A stretch of DNA of 64,000 bases from Lachnoclostridium edouardi (GTDB lineage: Bacteria > Bacillota > Clostridia > Lachnospirales > Lachnospiraceae), in assembly GCF_900240245.1 (NCBI RefSeq), contig NZ_OESQ01000001.1:339413-403412 (forward strand). Direction: 5' to 3'. The notes under the pieces were generated by a model. The model made no database searches, was not told the origin of the DNA, and saw nothing but the letters and a program-made list of their open reading frames with translations. Within the stretch, counting starts at the first letter, position 1. The number at the start of each line of letters is the position of its first letter. The position numbers and the translations under genes were made by a program. Shown one piece after another: positions 44,024 to 51,789 of the stretch.

Positions 44024-44380
44024 TCAGCTTTTCATTTTCGGCTTGAAGATTAAGGCTCCCAGATAGCCAAAGATTAAGGCCCCTGATATGCCTACTGCGC
44101 TGGCGGTGAAGCCTCCTGTAAACAGTCCCAGTACACCGTCATTTTCCAGTCCTTCTTTTATTCCCTTCCACAACGTGTTTCCAAAACCTAAAAGAGGCAC
44201 TGTGGCTCCCGCCCCGGCCCACTGGGCAAAGGGCTCGTACAGGCCTAAGAATCCCAGCACAGAACCGGAAACCACTAAAAGCACCATGATCCGGCCAGGC
44301 ATCAGCTTTGTATTATCCATTAATATTTGAACCAGCAGGCAAATCATTCCTCCTACCAGAAATGCTCTAATATAGTCCAT
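44024..44380 (-). CDS. spoVAE: Stage V sporulation protein AE
   Basis: A 118-residue protein with three or four hydrophobic helices and the family segment GAGATVPLLGFGNTLWKGIKEG, corresponding to Bacillus SpoVAEb. With SpoVAC and SpoVAD it belongs to the channel that carries Ca-dipicolinate into the forespore and out at germination. It resembles SpoVAC in fold (compare GAGALVPITGFANS there). It is the last gene of the operon, 14 bases after spoVAD, with a terminator downstream. Confidence 0.93.
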   Translation of the reverse strand: MDYIRAFLVGGMICLLVQILMDNTKLMPGRIMVLLVVSGSVLGFLGLYEPFAQWAGAGATVPLLGFGNTLWKGIKEGLENDGVLGLFTGGFTASAVGISGALIFGYLGALIFKPKMKS

Positions 44381-44394
44381 ATTTTTATCTCCTT

Positions 44395-45426
44395 TTAAAC
44401 ACCTTCAATTTCTACGGCGTGGGCGATTCCCGGAATGCTTTGGCCTTCATTGAAGCTGACAGTAGAAAGAAGGGCCCCTGTAGGAACAAATAAAACCCTC
44501 TTCCACCTTTTTTCCTGTATTTGTTTTAAAATATACCCGCACAAGGTTACGGCAGAACAGCCGCAGCCGCTTCCGCCGGCGTGAGTATCCTGACTGTTTT
44601 TATCATAGATTTCAATTCCGCAATCCATATATATTTTCTCCAGGTCTCTTCCGCCCTGCTTCATAAAGTCTAAAAGAATTGTTCTCCCTACTTCTCCCAG
44701 ATCGCCTGTAATAATCTTGTCATAATATGCAGCCTCTCTGTTGTTGTCCACCAGATTTCTATTAATAGTGTCAACTGCGGCAGGGGCCATGGCGGCTCCC
44801 ATATTCATTGAATCCTGGGCTCCCATGTCCACAATTTTTCCCGTGGTGATTCCTGTAATTTTAGCTATGACGCCTTTGCTTTCATTGGCGGACAGCTTGG
44901 CAGGATCTGCTAAAACTGCCGCTCCGCAGCCGGTAACTGTCCAGGTGGAGGAAAACGGTCTTTGATTTCCATATCCTAAAGGAAAACGGAACTGTTTTTC
45001 AGCAGTGGCAAAATGACTGGAGGCGGCGGCCATAACCTTGTCTGCAAATCCGCCGGCAATGGTCATAGAAGCCAGGCCTAAAGCCTCCCCCATGGTGGAA
45101 CAGGCGCCGTAAAGACCGAAAAACGGGATTTGAAAATCCATGGTTCCAAAAGAAGTGGCAATCAGCTGTCCCAGCAAGTCTCCGGCAAATAAATACCTGA
45201 TGTCCTGCTTTTCCACCCCGCTTTTTTCCATGGCCAGCTCTCCCGCCTGCTTCTGCATAGCGCTTTCCGCCTGCTCCCAGGTTTTCTCCCCAAACATATC
45301 GTCCTGCTCCACCACGTCAAAATACCCGGCCAAAGGACCCTGGCCCTCTTTTTTGCCTACAATAGAGGCAGCCCCTAAAATTACAGGCTCTTTTTCAAAC
45401 TTTACACTGGATGTTCCAACCTGCAT
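44395..45426 (-). CDS. spoVAD: Stage V sporulation protein AD
   Basis: A 343-residue soluble protein with a thiolase-like fold that binds dipicolinic acid. The active-site-like Cys region GACSTMGEALGLASMTIAGG is near residue 110, and the end GGSGCGCSAVTLCGYIL and PGIAHAVEIEGV matches the family. Length equals the usual 335-345. It lies 72 bases after spoVAC and 14 before spoVAE. It sits on the forespore inner membrane side of the SpoVA channel. Confidence 0.95.
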   Translation of the reverse strand: MQVGTSSVKFEKEPVILGAASIVGKKEGQGPLAGYFDVVEQDDMFGEKTWEQAESAMQKQAGELAMEKSGVEKQDIRYLFAGDLLGQLIATSFGTMDFQIPFFGLYGACSTMGEALGLASMTIAGGFADKVMAAASSHFATAEKQFRFPLGYGNQRPFSSTWTVTGCGAAVLADPAKLSANESKGVIAKITGITTGKIVDMGAQDSMNMGAAMAPAAVDTINRNLVDNNREAAYYDKIITGDLGEVGRTILLDFMKQGGRDLEKIYMDCGIEIYDKNSQDTHAGGSGCGCSAVTLCGYILKQIQEKRWKRVLFVPTGALLSTVSFNEGQSIPGIAHAVEIEGV

Positions 45427-45498
45427 CTGTATTTTCCCTTCTTTCTCCTATTAGCCATTTATTTTTACTGTTTTATATTTTGTCTATATACAGCCGGA

Positions 45499-45948
45499 TT
45501 ACACAGCGAACTTCTGCCATATCAGATAAATAATTCCCAACAGCCAGCTTGTAAATATGCCGTATAATATTACCGGCCCTGCAATAGTAAAGATCTTGCA
45601 GCCTGTGCCGAAAACATTTCCCTCTACTTTAAATTCTGTGGCAGGGGCGGCTACAGAATTGGCAAATCCTGTAATAGGCACCAGGGCTCCTGCTCCTGCA
45701 AATTTTACCAGCTTAGGGTACAGATTCATACCTGTAGCTAAAACGCTGAGGCCAATGAGAATTAATGTTTCCCACCCGGCAGCCGTATCCTTATCCAGGC
45801 CTCTTGCCATTAGCATATTTAAAATCCCCTGTCCCAAAGTACAGATTAAGCCTCCGATTAAAAAGGCCCATAAAAGATTCAGCCACTTATTGTGTACCGG
45901 AGTTATCTGCTTTACATAGGACTCATATAGTTTTTTATTTGCTTCCAA
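45499..45948 (-). CDS. spoVAC: Stage V sporulation protein AC
   Basis: A 149-residue membrane protein with about four helices and the segment FAGAGALVPITGFANSVAAPATEFK, diagnostic of SpoVAC. In Bacillus it is the mechanosensitive pore subunit for dipicolinate release. AGGAGAT lies before the ATG. It is 22 bases downstream of spoVAB. The N-terminal part (LYESYVKQITPVHNKW) is cytoplasmic. Confidence 0.94.
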   Translation of the reverse strand: MEANKKLYESYVKQITPVHNKWLNLLWAFLIGGLICTLGQGILNMLMARGLDKDTAAGWETLILIGLSVLATGMNLYPKLVKFAGAGALVPITGFANSVAAPATEFKVEGNVFGTGCKIFTIAGPVILYGIFTSWLLGIIYLIWQKFAV

Positions 45949-45970
45949 TTTTTATCTCCTTTCAAGCCAA

Positions 45971-46411
45971 TTACCCGCCAAAGCCTTTGGCAAAATAAAT
46001 TAAGGCTCCTGTAAGCTTTCCTGCGCCGATGGACAAAATTAAATACTGCAGGCCTACGGCCAGGTGAATTCTTCTGCTGATAACAGGAAGAGCTTTTAAT
46101 GTTTCGGCTAAGGACATAACAAGACATCCTACAAAAATTCCCACAGACAGCCCGCATACCAGTAAAAATGCGTTTGACAGCCATTGTCCTGGTATGTGAA
46201 AGGGAATTTCGTAAATATCTGAAATATTTCCCAGTATTCCCCCTATAATAATAATGGTCTCATAAAGGAGAATATGGCTGTTTGTGTGAGTTCTGCCAAT
46301 AAGCCGGGGATATACGCCGATAATGGCCAAAAAAGCAAATACCCCGGCTGCGATTACTCCGCCTGCAGACAGGCCGGCAAAAATCAGCACCAGATATTTA
46401 AGTAACATCAA
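45971..46411 (-). CDS. spoVAB: Stage V sporulation protein AB
   Basis: A 146-residue membrane protein with about four helices and the family sequence GGVIAAGVFAFLAIIGVYPRL and VGCLVMSLAETLKALPV. It is required with SpoVAA for dipicolinate uptake, although its molecular role is not settled. The start overlaps the 3' end of spoVAA by 14 bases, which suggests coupling. Gene order AA-AB-AC-AD-AE is that of Bacillus. Confidence 0.92.
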   Translation of the reverse strand: MMLLKYLVLIFAGLSAGGVIAAGVFAFLAIIGVYPRLIGRTHTNSHILLYETIIIIGGILGNISDIYEIPFHIPGQWLSNAFLLVCGLSVGIFVGCLVMSLAETLKALPVISRRIHLAVGLQYLILSIGAGKLTGALIYFAKGFGG

Positions 46412-47030
46412 TATCCGACTCCTTTCTGCCTGCGTTTTGAATCAGTGTTTTGCTTACGTTATCTTCATAAAGGCGCATTTCCACCTCTAAAGGCGTAGGG
46501 TCAGTATTAATTTTATATTTTGCAAAGTGGTTAAAAAATCCAATGATCCCTAAAGCCAGGCCTACAGAGTAGGACACCTCCAGCACTGTAAATCCATTTG
46601 ACTCTTTTCCTGTAACCAGAAGGTAAATTTCGCTGAATACATCTGTAACATTTACATCATTGTTAAAGGTCATAATGGCAAAGGCCGCTCCGAAAAAGCA
46701 GAGCAAACAGACAAATATTGTTTTTATCCACTCCCATGTTCTCCTTGGCTTGTGAGGCACATGATAATCAATAATATAATCTACCTCTCCTATATTATTA
46801 ATCTGCAGATCTGGAAACTGCTTCTGAATGTCCTGTATAATATCCAGCACATTTTCCATATATCTTCTGTTTTTATCTAAACGAATGGCCTTTACCTTCA
46901 TGGCATTGACGCGGTTTTCAATGTTTCTGTCATCGCAGTAAATTTTTGCAATGTCTTTTAAAAACACATCCTTGTTCCGCACCTCTGTTATCTGACTGAC
47001 GTTCAGATACAATGTTTTTTGACTGCTCAT
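46398..47030 (-). CDS. spoVAA: Stage V sporulation protein AA
   Basis: A 210-residue protein. Its soluble N-terminal domain (about 1-95, starting SSQKTLYLNVSQITEVRN) is followed by two helices (TIFVCLLCFFGAAFAIMTF and VSYSVGLALGIIGFFNHFA). The conserved DPTPLEVEMRLYEDNVSKTL is near the end. I choose ATG 47030, which overlaps the stop of the preceding 63-aa gene as ATGA; the frame runs on to 47090 but inside that gene. A GGTGG ribosome site lies just upstream. Confidence 0.92.
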   Translation of the reverse strand: MSSQKTLYLNVSQITEVRNKDVFLKDIAKIYCDDRNIENRVNAMKVKAIRLDKNRRYMENVLDIIQDIQKQFPDLQINNIGEVDYIIDYHVPHKPRRTWEWIKTIFVCLLCFFGAAFAIMTFNNDVNVTDVFSEIYLLVTGKESNGFTVLEVSYSVGLALGIIGFFNHFAKYKINTDPTPLEVEMRLYEDNVSKTLIQNAGRKESDIDVT

Positions 47031-47218
47031 AGGTCCACCGTCGCTTCTTTTGCCACCGCTCTGCCCGGCCAGGCGCTGGTTTCCTGCCATACTAAGGTTC
47101 CCTCCTGGCCTTCTGTTCTCAAATTAAAGCGGAACAAACAGTACCATATGGCTGCCAGCACCATGAAAAGGCACAGAAGCATTGTCAGCACACCTACTTT
47201 TTGTCTCCATGTTTCCAT
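47027..47218 (-). CDS. Small membrane protein in the sigF-spoVA operon (63 aa)
   Basis: A 63-residue protein, not recognised, with one N-terminal helix (VGVLTMLLCLFMVLAAIWYCLF, cytoplasmic start METWRQK) and a polar 35-residue tail. AAAGGATGTGAG lies before the ATG, and its stop overlaps the spoVAA start (ATGA), so it appears to be a real, translationally coupled gene. It sits 65 bases after sigF, where Bacillus has none. It probably belongs to the forespore transcript and may act with SpoVAA. Confidence 0.75.
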   Translation of the reverse strand: METWRQKVGVLTMLLCLFMVLAAIWYCLFRFNLRTEGQEGTLVWQETSAWPGRAVAKEATVDL

Positions 47219-47255
47219 ATTTACTCACATCCTTTTCTATGGGATTTTATATGAG

Positions 47256-47284
47256 TATTATGTTGCATAGTCTGAATTTTATTC
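47256..47284 (-). promoter_or_regulatory. Candidate forespore (SigG/SigF) promoter of spoVA
   Basis: Minus-strand GAATA (47284-47280) and CATAATA (47262-47256), spacer 17, resemble the SigG pattern GYATR-N17/18-CATNMTA with one mismatch. The site overlaps the end of sigF. This would allow spoVA expression separate from the spoIIA promoter. Confidence 0.4.
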
Positions 47285-47997
47285 TAAATTTTTTCTCTTA
47301 ATTGTTTCAAAATTTTCTTTTCCAAACGGGATACCTGAACCTGGGAAATATTCAGGTCTTTTGCAATATAACTTTGAGTTTGATTATAAAAATATCTTCT
47401 CACAATGATTTCCCGCTCTTTTTCTCCTAAGGACATTAAAAGCTCTTTTAAAACCATTCTGTTTAAAAGCTCTTCTTCCCCGCTGCTTTCCTCCTCCAGC
47501 CTGTCCATCAGGCAAATATTTTTTTCATCGCTTCCCCCCACGGATTTATAAAGTGATTCTACTTCCGCCCCTGCTTCCATAGATGCCGCCACTTCCTCCA
47601 CGCTGACCTGCAGCTGATAAGCAATTTCGTCAATCGTAGGTTCCCTGCCAAGACTTGTGGACAGGCTTTCTCTGGCCGCTCCCGCCTTGGCCCCCAGCTC
47701 CTTTATGGAGCGGCTGACCTTGATCATTCCGTCGTCCCTGAGAAATCGTTTAATTTCCCCTGTTATCATGGGAACTGCGTATGTGGAAAACCGCACGTCA
47801 AATGATAAATCAAACTTGTCTATGGCTTTCATTAAGCCAATACTTCCAATTTGAAATAAATCCTCCAGTTCGTATCCTCTGCCTGAAAATCTTCTTACAA
47901 TGCTCCAAATCAGGCCTACATTGTCCATTACCAGCCTGTCCCTTGCATTTTTATCCCCTTTGTGAGCCATTTCTATTAATTTTATGGTCTCATCCAT
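47284..47997 (-). CDS. sigF: Forespore sigma factor SigF
   Basis: A 237-residue SigB/SigF-type sigma factor. Region 2 has DLFQIGSIGLMKAIDKFDLSF, region 3 YQLQVSVEEVAASMEAG, and region 4 ends in the helix-turn-helix SYIAKDLNISQVQVSRLEKKIL. It starts forespore-specific gene expression when released from SpoIIAB. The start has TTGATCCC-type spacing six bases after the spoIIAB stop. Gene order spoIIAA-spoIIAB-sigF is universal among endospore formers, so the family and role are clear. Confidence 0.96.
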   Translation of the reverse strand: MDETIKLIEMAHKGDKNARDRLVMDNVGLIWSIVRRFSGRGYELEDLFQIGSIGLMKAIDKFDLSFDVRFSTYAVPMITGEIKRFLRDDGMIKVSRSIKELGAKAGAARESLSTSLGREPTIDEIAYQLQVSVEEVAASMEAGAEVESLYKSVGGSDEKNICLMDRLEEESSGEEELLNRMVLKELLMSLGEKEREIIVRRYFYNQTQSYIAKDLNISQVQVSRLEKKILKQLREKI

Positions 47998-48003
47998 AAG
48001 GGA

Positions 48004-48435
48004 TCAACCTCCTATGTATTTTTTCATGGCAATACAAGTACCTTGTCCCAGCGCCGACTCTACATGCACCTCGTCCATAAATGCTTCCATAAAGGAAAAA
48101 CCCATACCGGACCGTTCTCCTGTTTTGTCAGTGGTGTACATAGGCTCCATAGCCTTTTCCACATCAGGAATCCCCACGCCTTTGTCACAAATAGAAATTT
48201 CCAAGGTGTGTTCCCACGCGGAGGCTTCCATAAAAATAATTCCTTCTCCCCCTTTATAGCCGTGAATCACTGCATTTGTCACAGCCTCTGACACTGCTGT
48301 TTTCACGTCGTCTATTTCCTCCAGGGTAGGATTTAGCCTGCTCATAAATACTGCGATTACCACCCTGGCAAATTCCTCATTTTTAGAAAGACTGTCCATC
48401 TCGATTTTTAATACTTCCCTTTTTTTCGTTTCCAC
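48004..48435 (-). CDS. spoIIAB: Anti-sigma F factor SpoIIAB
   Basis: A 143-residue GHKL-type protein kinase and anti-sigma factor that holds SigF until the partner SpoIIAA is dephosphorylated. It shows the ATP-binding boxes VSEAVTNAVIHGY (N box), DKGVGIPD (G1) and GERSGMGFSFMEAFMD (G2). AGGGAGAA lies before the ATG. It lies 13 bases after spoIIAA and six before sigF, as usual. Confidence 0.95.
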   Translation of the reverse strand: METKKREVLKIEMDSLSKNEEFARVVIAVFMSRLNPTLEEIDDVKTAVSEAVTNAVIHGYKGGEGIIFMEASAWEHTLEISICDKGVGIPDVEKAMEPMYTTDKTGERSGMGFSFMEAFMDEVHVESALGQGTCIAMKKYIGG

Positions 48436-48448
48436 AATATTCTCCCTC

Positions 48449-48793
48449 CTAGCTTGCTAAAGCATCGTCCTTTGTATCAAACAGCTGTACCAGCTTTAAA
48501 ATTCCCCCCATGGAAAGAATTCTGTTTACCTGAGGCCCGGCCCCGTAGATGGCCACCTTTCCTCCGCTGGCCGCCATCTGTTTATATCTGTTTAGCAGCA
48601 CCCCGATTCCTGAGGAATCCATAAAAACTGTCTGAGAAAAGTCAAATATCACCTTGTTTACAAAGTTTTCTGCAAGCAGCAGATCTGTTTCGTATTTTAG
48701 GTTGCGGCAGTTGTGGTGGTCCAGCTCTTTCGGCAGGTGGACAATCAGCACCGTGCCTTTTGCCTCATAAGTAAAAGTTTGAGTTATTGTCAT
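48449..48793 (-). CDS. spoIIAA: Anti-sigma F factor antagonist SpoIIAA
   Basis: A 114-residue STAS-domain protein. The phosphorylated serine lies in FMDSSGIGVLLNRYK near residue 57. Its unphosphorylated form displaces SigF from SpoIIAB after SpoIIE acts. AAAGGAGC lies before the ATG. It is the first gene of the operon. A terminator for the next gene downstream on the window lies just upstream. Confidence 0.95.
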   Translation of the reverse strand: MTITQTFTYEAKGTVLIVHLPKELDHHNCRNLKYETDLLLAENFVNKVIFDFSQTVFMDSSGIGVLLNRYKQMAASGGKVAIYGAGPQVNRILSMGGILKLVQLFDTKDDALAS

Positions 48794-48811
48794 AATAAAA
48801 GCTCCTTTCCT

Positions 48812-48839
48812 GTTTCAGGTTTTTTTATTTTCAAATCCT
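48812..48839 (-). promoter_or_regulatory. Candidate SigH-type promoter of spoIIA
   Basis: Minus-strand AGGATTT (48839-48833) fits the SigH -35 AGGAWWT; GAAAC (48816-48812) is a weak match to GAAT with a spacer two or more bases too long. Bacillus spoIIA uses SigH. Confidence 0.3.
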
Positions 48840-48854
48840 GGTTTTCAGACAGCA

Positions 48855-48910
48855 AAAAAAGAAAGACATTACAAAAGAACCTGTTTTCTTCTGTAGTGTC
48901 TTTCTTTTTT
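48855..48910 (-). terminator. Terminator after the TPR membrane protein gene
   Basis: AAAAAAGAAAGACA (48855-48868) pairs with TGTCTTTCTTTTTT (48897-48910) with further pairing inside. It separates the long operon ending at 48948 from spoIIAA. Confidence 0.8.
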
Positions 48911-48947
48911 ATCTTTCGCCTGTACACTGTGGGTATCAAGCTGTCAT

Positions 48948-50255
48948 TTAATATCCCCGCTCTGTCTTGGCTCTTTCCGCCAGGTCCGAATCGGAATAAT
49001 TCATAATCACTTCTCCAAACAGCTGGTTTGCCGTGTCAGTATCATTCATGTTTTTGTACACCATAGCCTGATTAAATATTACTTCAGGATTATCTCCTTT
49101 TATTCTCAGACTTTTGGCGTAAAAATCTAAGGCCGCCTGATTATTGCCGGCTGCCGCCGCCTGATCTCCTAAATCAGCCAGTACCTGATATCCCTCTGAT
49201 GCCATATCCCCCTGGATTTCTGCAATAATAGGCTGAAGAGGTTCATCTGTAATCTGGCTGGAGTCCATGTTGGCGTAAATCTGTACAGCTGTGTTAAAAT
49301 CGTCGTTTCTGTAGGCCTGAAGCACCTGGGCCAGCATACTGTACTGGTTTAAAACACCTCCGCTTTCGTCGGCCATGGCTTCTAAGGAGGTTTCCGCAGA
49401 CTGCTTTGCCTCTGTAGCGTCAGAAAGCTCCCTTGTCAGCTTGTCCACCTCTAAATTTTTGCTGTTTAACATCTCGCTGTATTCCTGAATTTCTTTATTG
49501 TGGGCCACATTTAAGGCCTTTGTCCTGGCAGGCAGCACTAAAAATGTAAATGCAGCCACTCCTAGTACCAGACCTATGACAATATTAATTACCATCTGAG
49601 TCCCGGTATTCTCCTTGTAAGTAGGAGGGAGAATTACATCGTCATCCTGCATCTGCTTGTGGGAAAAAGCATTGTGCAGCTTACGCTTCTCAATCTCCGC
49701 CCGGCCTGTATTGGTCTTTACAATAGACATATACCACTGGGCTTTTGGATTGTTTTTATCAATCTGGAGCACCTTATATAAGGACTTCCCGGCTTTTGTG
49801 TAGTCCTCATGGGCCATATAAAGCACTGCTAAAAGCAAATGTGCCTTCACAAAATTAGGCTTGTCCTCCACTACTGCCGCCAGCTGAAGCACGGCTAAAT
49901 CGTCGCTTCCCCCTTTGGCGTACCACAAAGCCTGATTATATTTTTTTACGCTTTGGCTGGCAACCTCCAGCCTGCCAGGCTTTCTTTGGATTTCATCCAA
50001 GTAATAGTCGCATCTGTTATTTTCCGGCTGCAGGTTTAAACTGATTACCCACTGGACAATGGCGTCCGATACCTCGCCTACTTCATAATAGATCAGTCCC
50101 AGCAGATTTCTGGCGTCTGTCTGATACTTGTTAAAATGAAGGCTTTTCTTCAGGCATTCTGCGGCTCCTGTCAGGTCCCTGATCTGAGCCTTCTCCAGAC
50201 CAATATTGTAAAAGCTGTTTGCAATCTGGTGGTTTCTTCTTACATAATAATCCAT
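48948..50255 (-). CDS. TPR protein with one membrane helix
   Basis: A 435-residue protein. The first half (about 1-200) contains tetratricopeptide repeats, for example AAECLKKSLHFNKYQTDARNL and AHLLLAVLYMAHEDYTKAGKSL. One helix (INIVIGLVLGVAAFTFLVLPA, about 223-243) is followed by a coiled coil (LEVDKLTRELSDATEAKQSAE) and two more repeats near the C-terminus. The topology would put one TPR block inside and one outside the membrane. Function is unknown; I propose scaffolding. It is the last gene of the operon, 15 bases after the 45-aa gene. Confidence 0.8.
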   Translation of the reverse strand: MDYYVRRNHQIANSFYNIGLEKAQIRDLTGAAECLKKSLHFNKYQTDARNLLGLIYYEVGEVSDAIVQWVISLNLQPENNRCDYYLDEIQRKPGRLEVASQSVKKYNQALWYAKGGSDDLAVLQLAAVVEDKPNFVKAHLLLAVLYMAHEDYTKAGKSLYKVLQIDKNNPKAQWYMSIVKTNTGRAEIEKRKLHNAFSHKQMQDDDVILPPTYKENTGTQMVINIVIGLVLGVAAFTFLVLPARTKALNVAHNKEIQEYSEMLNSKNLEVDKLTRELSDATEAKQSAETSLEAMADESGGVLNQYSMLAQVLQAYRNDDFNTAVQIYANMDSSQITDEPLQPIIAEIQGDMASEGYQVLADLGDQAAAAGNNQAALDFYAKSLRIKGDNPEVIFNQAMVYKNMNDTDTANQLFGEVIMNYSDSDLAERAKTERGY

Positions 50256-50270
50256 AGATACTCCGTTTTT

Positions 50271-50408
50271 CTACTGCTGTCTCGCCTTCATAAGCTCCAT
50301 CATAATGTCCGTCATATCAGTAAGGTCGCTTTTTACAATGGCGTCCTCCACCTCGTCCACATCCATGCTGGGCTTATATTTACTGATTTCTTCATCAAAA
50401 TTTATCAT
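50271..50408 (-). CDS. Small acidic protein between folC and the TPR gene (45 aa)
   Basis: The 45-codon frame reads MINFDEEISKYKPSMDVDEV and ends KARQQ. It has GGAGG seven bases before ATG 50408, overlaps the last 14 bases of folC and lies 15 bases before the TPR gene. The sequence is strongly acidic with a Met-rich helical end. This placement and the ribosome site support a real gene, but the family is not recognised. The stop is TAG. Confidence 0.65.
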   Translation of the reverse strand: MINFDEEISKYKPSMDVDEVEDAIVKSDLTDMTDIMMELMKARQQ

Positions 50409-51699
50409 GGCTTTGCCTCCTTATTACAGCCTTCACCTGACCTGCAAAGTAAAGGGAACCTGCAAAAAACAATAATTCTTCAGGCCTCTTTGTCCTCAGG
50501 CCGTACAGCACTGCCTCTTCCACTGTATCAAAGCTTGTCACTAAATTGGCGCCTGCCTTTTGAAAAGCTTCTGCCATTCTTTTTGTCTCCAGTCCTCTCA
50601 GGCTGTCAATGTGAGCAACAATCACTTCCTCCCAGTCTTCAGCCTGACACAGAATTTTCGCCATTTTTTCATACTCTTTATCAGAAACAGCGGCAAACAA
50701 AAGCCTGCCTTTTTTCCTTTTGTTTTTTAACAGGGCTGCGGCGTCCTTTGCAAAAGCTTCTATTCCGTGAGCGTTGTGGGCTCCGTCCAAATAAACTTCC
50801 GGAAAAATTTCCTCCATTCTGGCCGGCCATTTTGTCATGGAAATTCCTGTTTTTACTATTTCAGCAGAAAGTTCTGCCACAGCCATAACTTCCAGGGCTT
50901 TTACAGCCAAAGCGCAGTTTGCCGCCTGATATCCCGCCGGAAAGGGGACGTAAAATTCCTGTTTTTCTCCCCGGTACATACAGGAAACAGTAATACTCCC
51001 GCCTTCCTCATTAAGCTTCCAGGAAAAATCCTCAGCCGTAACCGGAATACAAGGAGCCTTAGCCTGGCTCCCAGCCTGTATCACCACATTTGATGTTTCT
51101 TTACATCTGCCGTCAAAAACCACCGGTATCTTAGGCCGGATAATTCCAGCCTTTTCTCCTGCAATTTTTTCCAAGGTGTCCCCTAAATATTCCATGTGGT
51201 CCATTCCCACAGAAGTGATTAGGCACAAATAAGGGTTGCAGGCGCTGGTTACGTCCAGCCTTCCCCCCATGCCTGTTTCTAAAATCACATAATCTGCAGA
51301 AACTCTTAAAAAATAAACCATTGCCACATAAAACAGAAATTCAAAATAAGACGGATGAGAGATCCCCTCCTTTTCCATCTGCTTTACTTCTTTATAAACC
51401 TTCTCAAAGCAAGATTGAAATTCCCGGCTGGAGATCATCTTTCCGTTTATTAAAATTCTTTCTCTAATATCCTCTAAATGAGGGGACACAAAGGTTCCTA
51501 CCTGATATCCTGCCCAAACTAAAACAGAGGTGAGAAAGGCGCAGACAGAGCCTTTCCCATTGGTCCCCGCCACATGTATAATTTTACAGGGAATGGTTTT
51601 TACCAGCCGGTTTAAAATTTTTTCCGCCAGCTCTACTGAATGCTTTTCCTTTGTAAACATAGGAATATTCATCAGATATTCTTCTGCCTTTTGTTCCAT
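50395..51699 (-). CDS. folC: Folylpolyglutamate/dihydrofolate synthase
   Basis: A 434-residue Mur-ligase-like enzyme that adds glutamate to folates, and in many bacteria also to dihydropteroate. The ATP loop HVAGTNGKGSVCAFL is near residue 44; DYVILETGMGGRLDVTSACNP and the magnesium-site DHMEYLGDTLEKIAGEKAGI follow. The C-terminal domain has LDGAHNAHGIEAFAKD. Length is normal. It is 90 bases after valS and overlaps the small gene at 50271-50408. Confidence 0.95.
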   Translation of the reverse strand: MEQKAEEYLMNIPMFTKEKHSVELAEKILNRLVKTIPCKIIHVAGTNGKGSVCAFLTSVLVWAGYQVGTFVSPHLEDIRERILINGKMISSREFQSCFEKVYKEVKQMEKEGISHPSYFEFLFYVAMVYFLRVSADYVILETGMGGRLDVTSACNPYLCLITSVGMDHMEYLGDTLEKIAGEKAGIIRPKIPVVFDGRCKETSNVVIQAGSQAKAPCIPVTAEDFSWKLNEEGGSITVSCMYRGEKQEFYVPFPAGYQAANCALAVKALEVMAVAELSAEIVKTGISMTKWPARMEEIFPEVYLDGAHNAHGIEAFAKDAAALLKNKRKKGRLLFAAVSDKEYEKMAKILCQAEDWEEVIVAHIDSLRGLETKRMAEAFQKAGANLVTSFDTVEEAVLYGLRTKRPEELLFFAGSLYFAGQVKAVIRRQSHDKF

Positions 51700-51789
51700 C
51701 TGCTGTTTCTTCCTCTCTGACTATTATAATATAAAGGCGGACAGATGCAAGGAGATTCTGTCGGGAAAAATCGACTTTCCATGTTCCTT

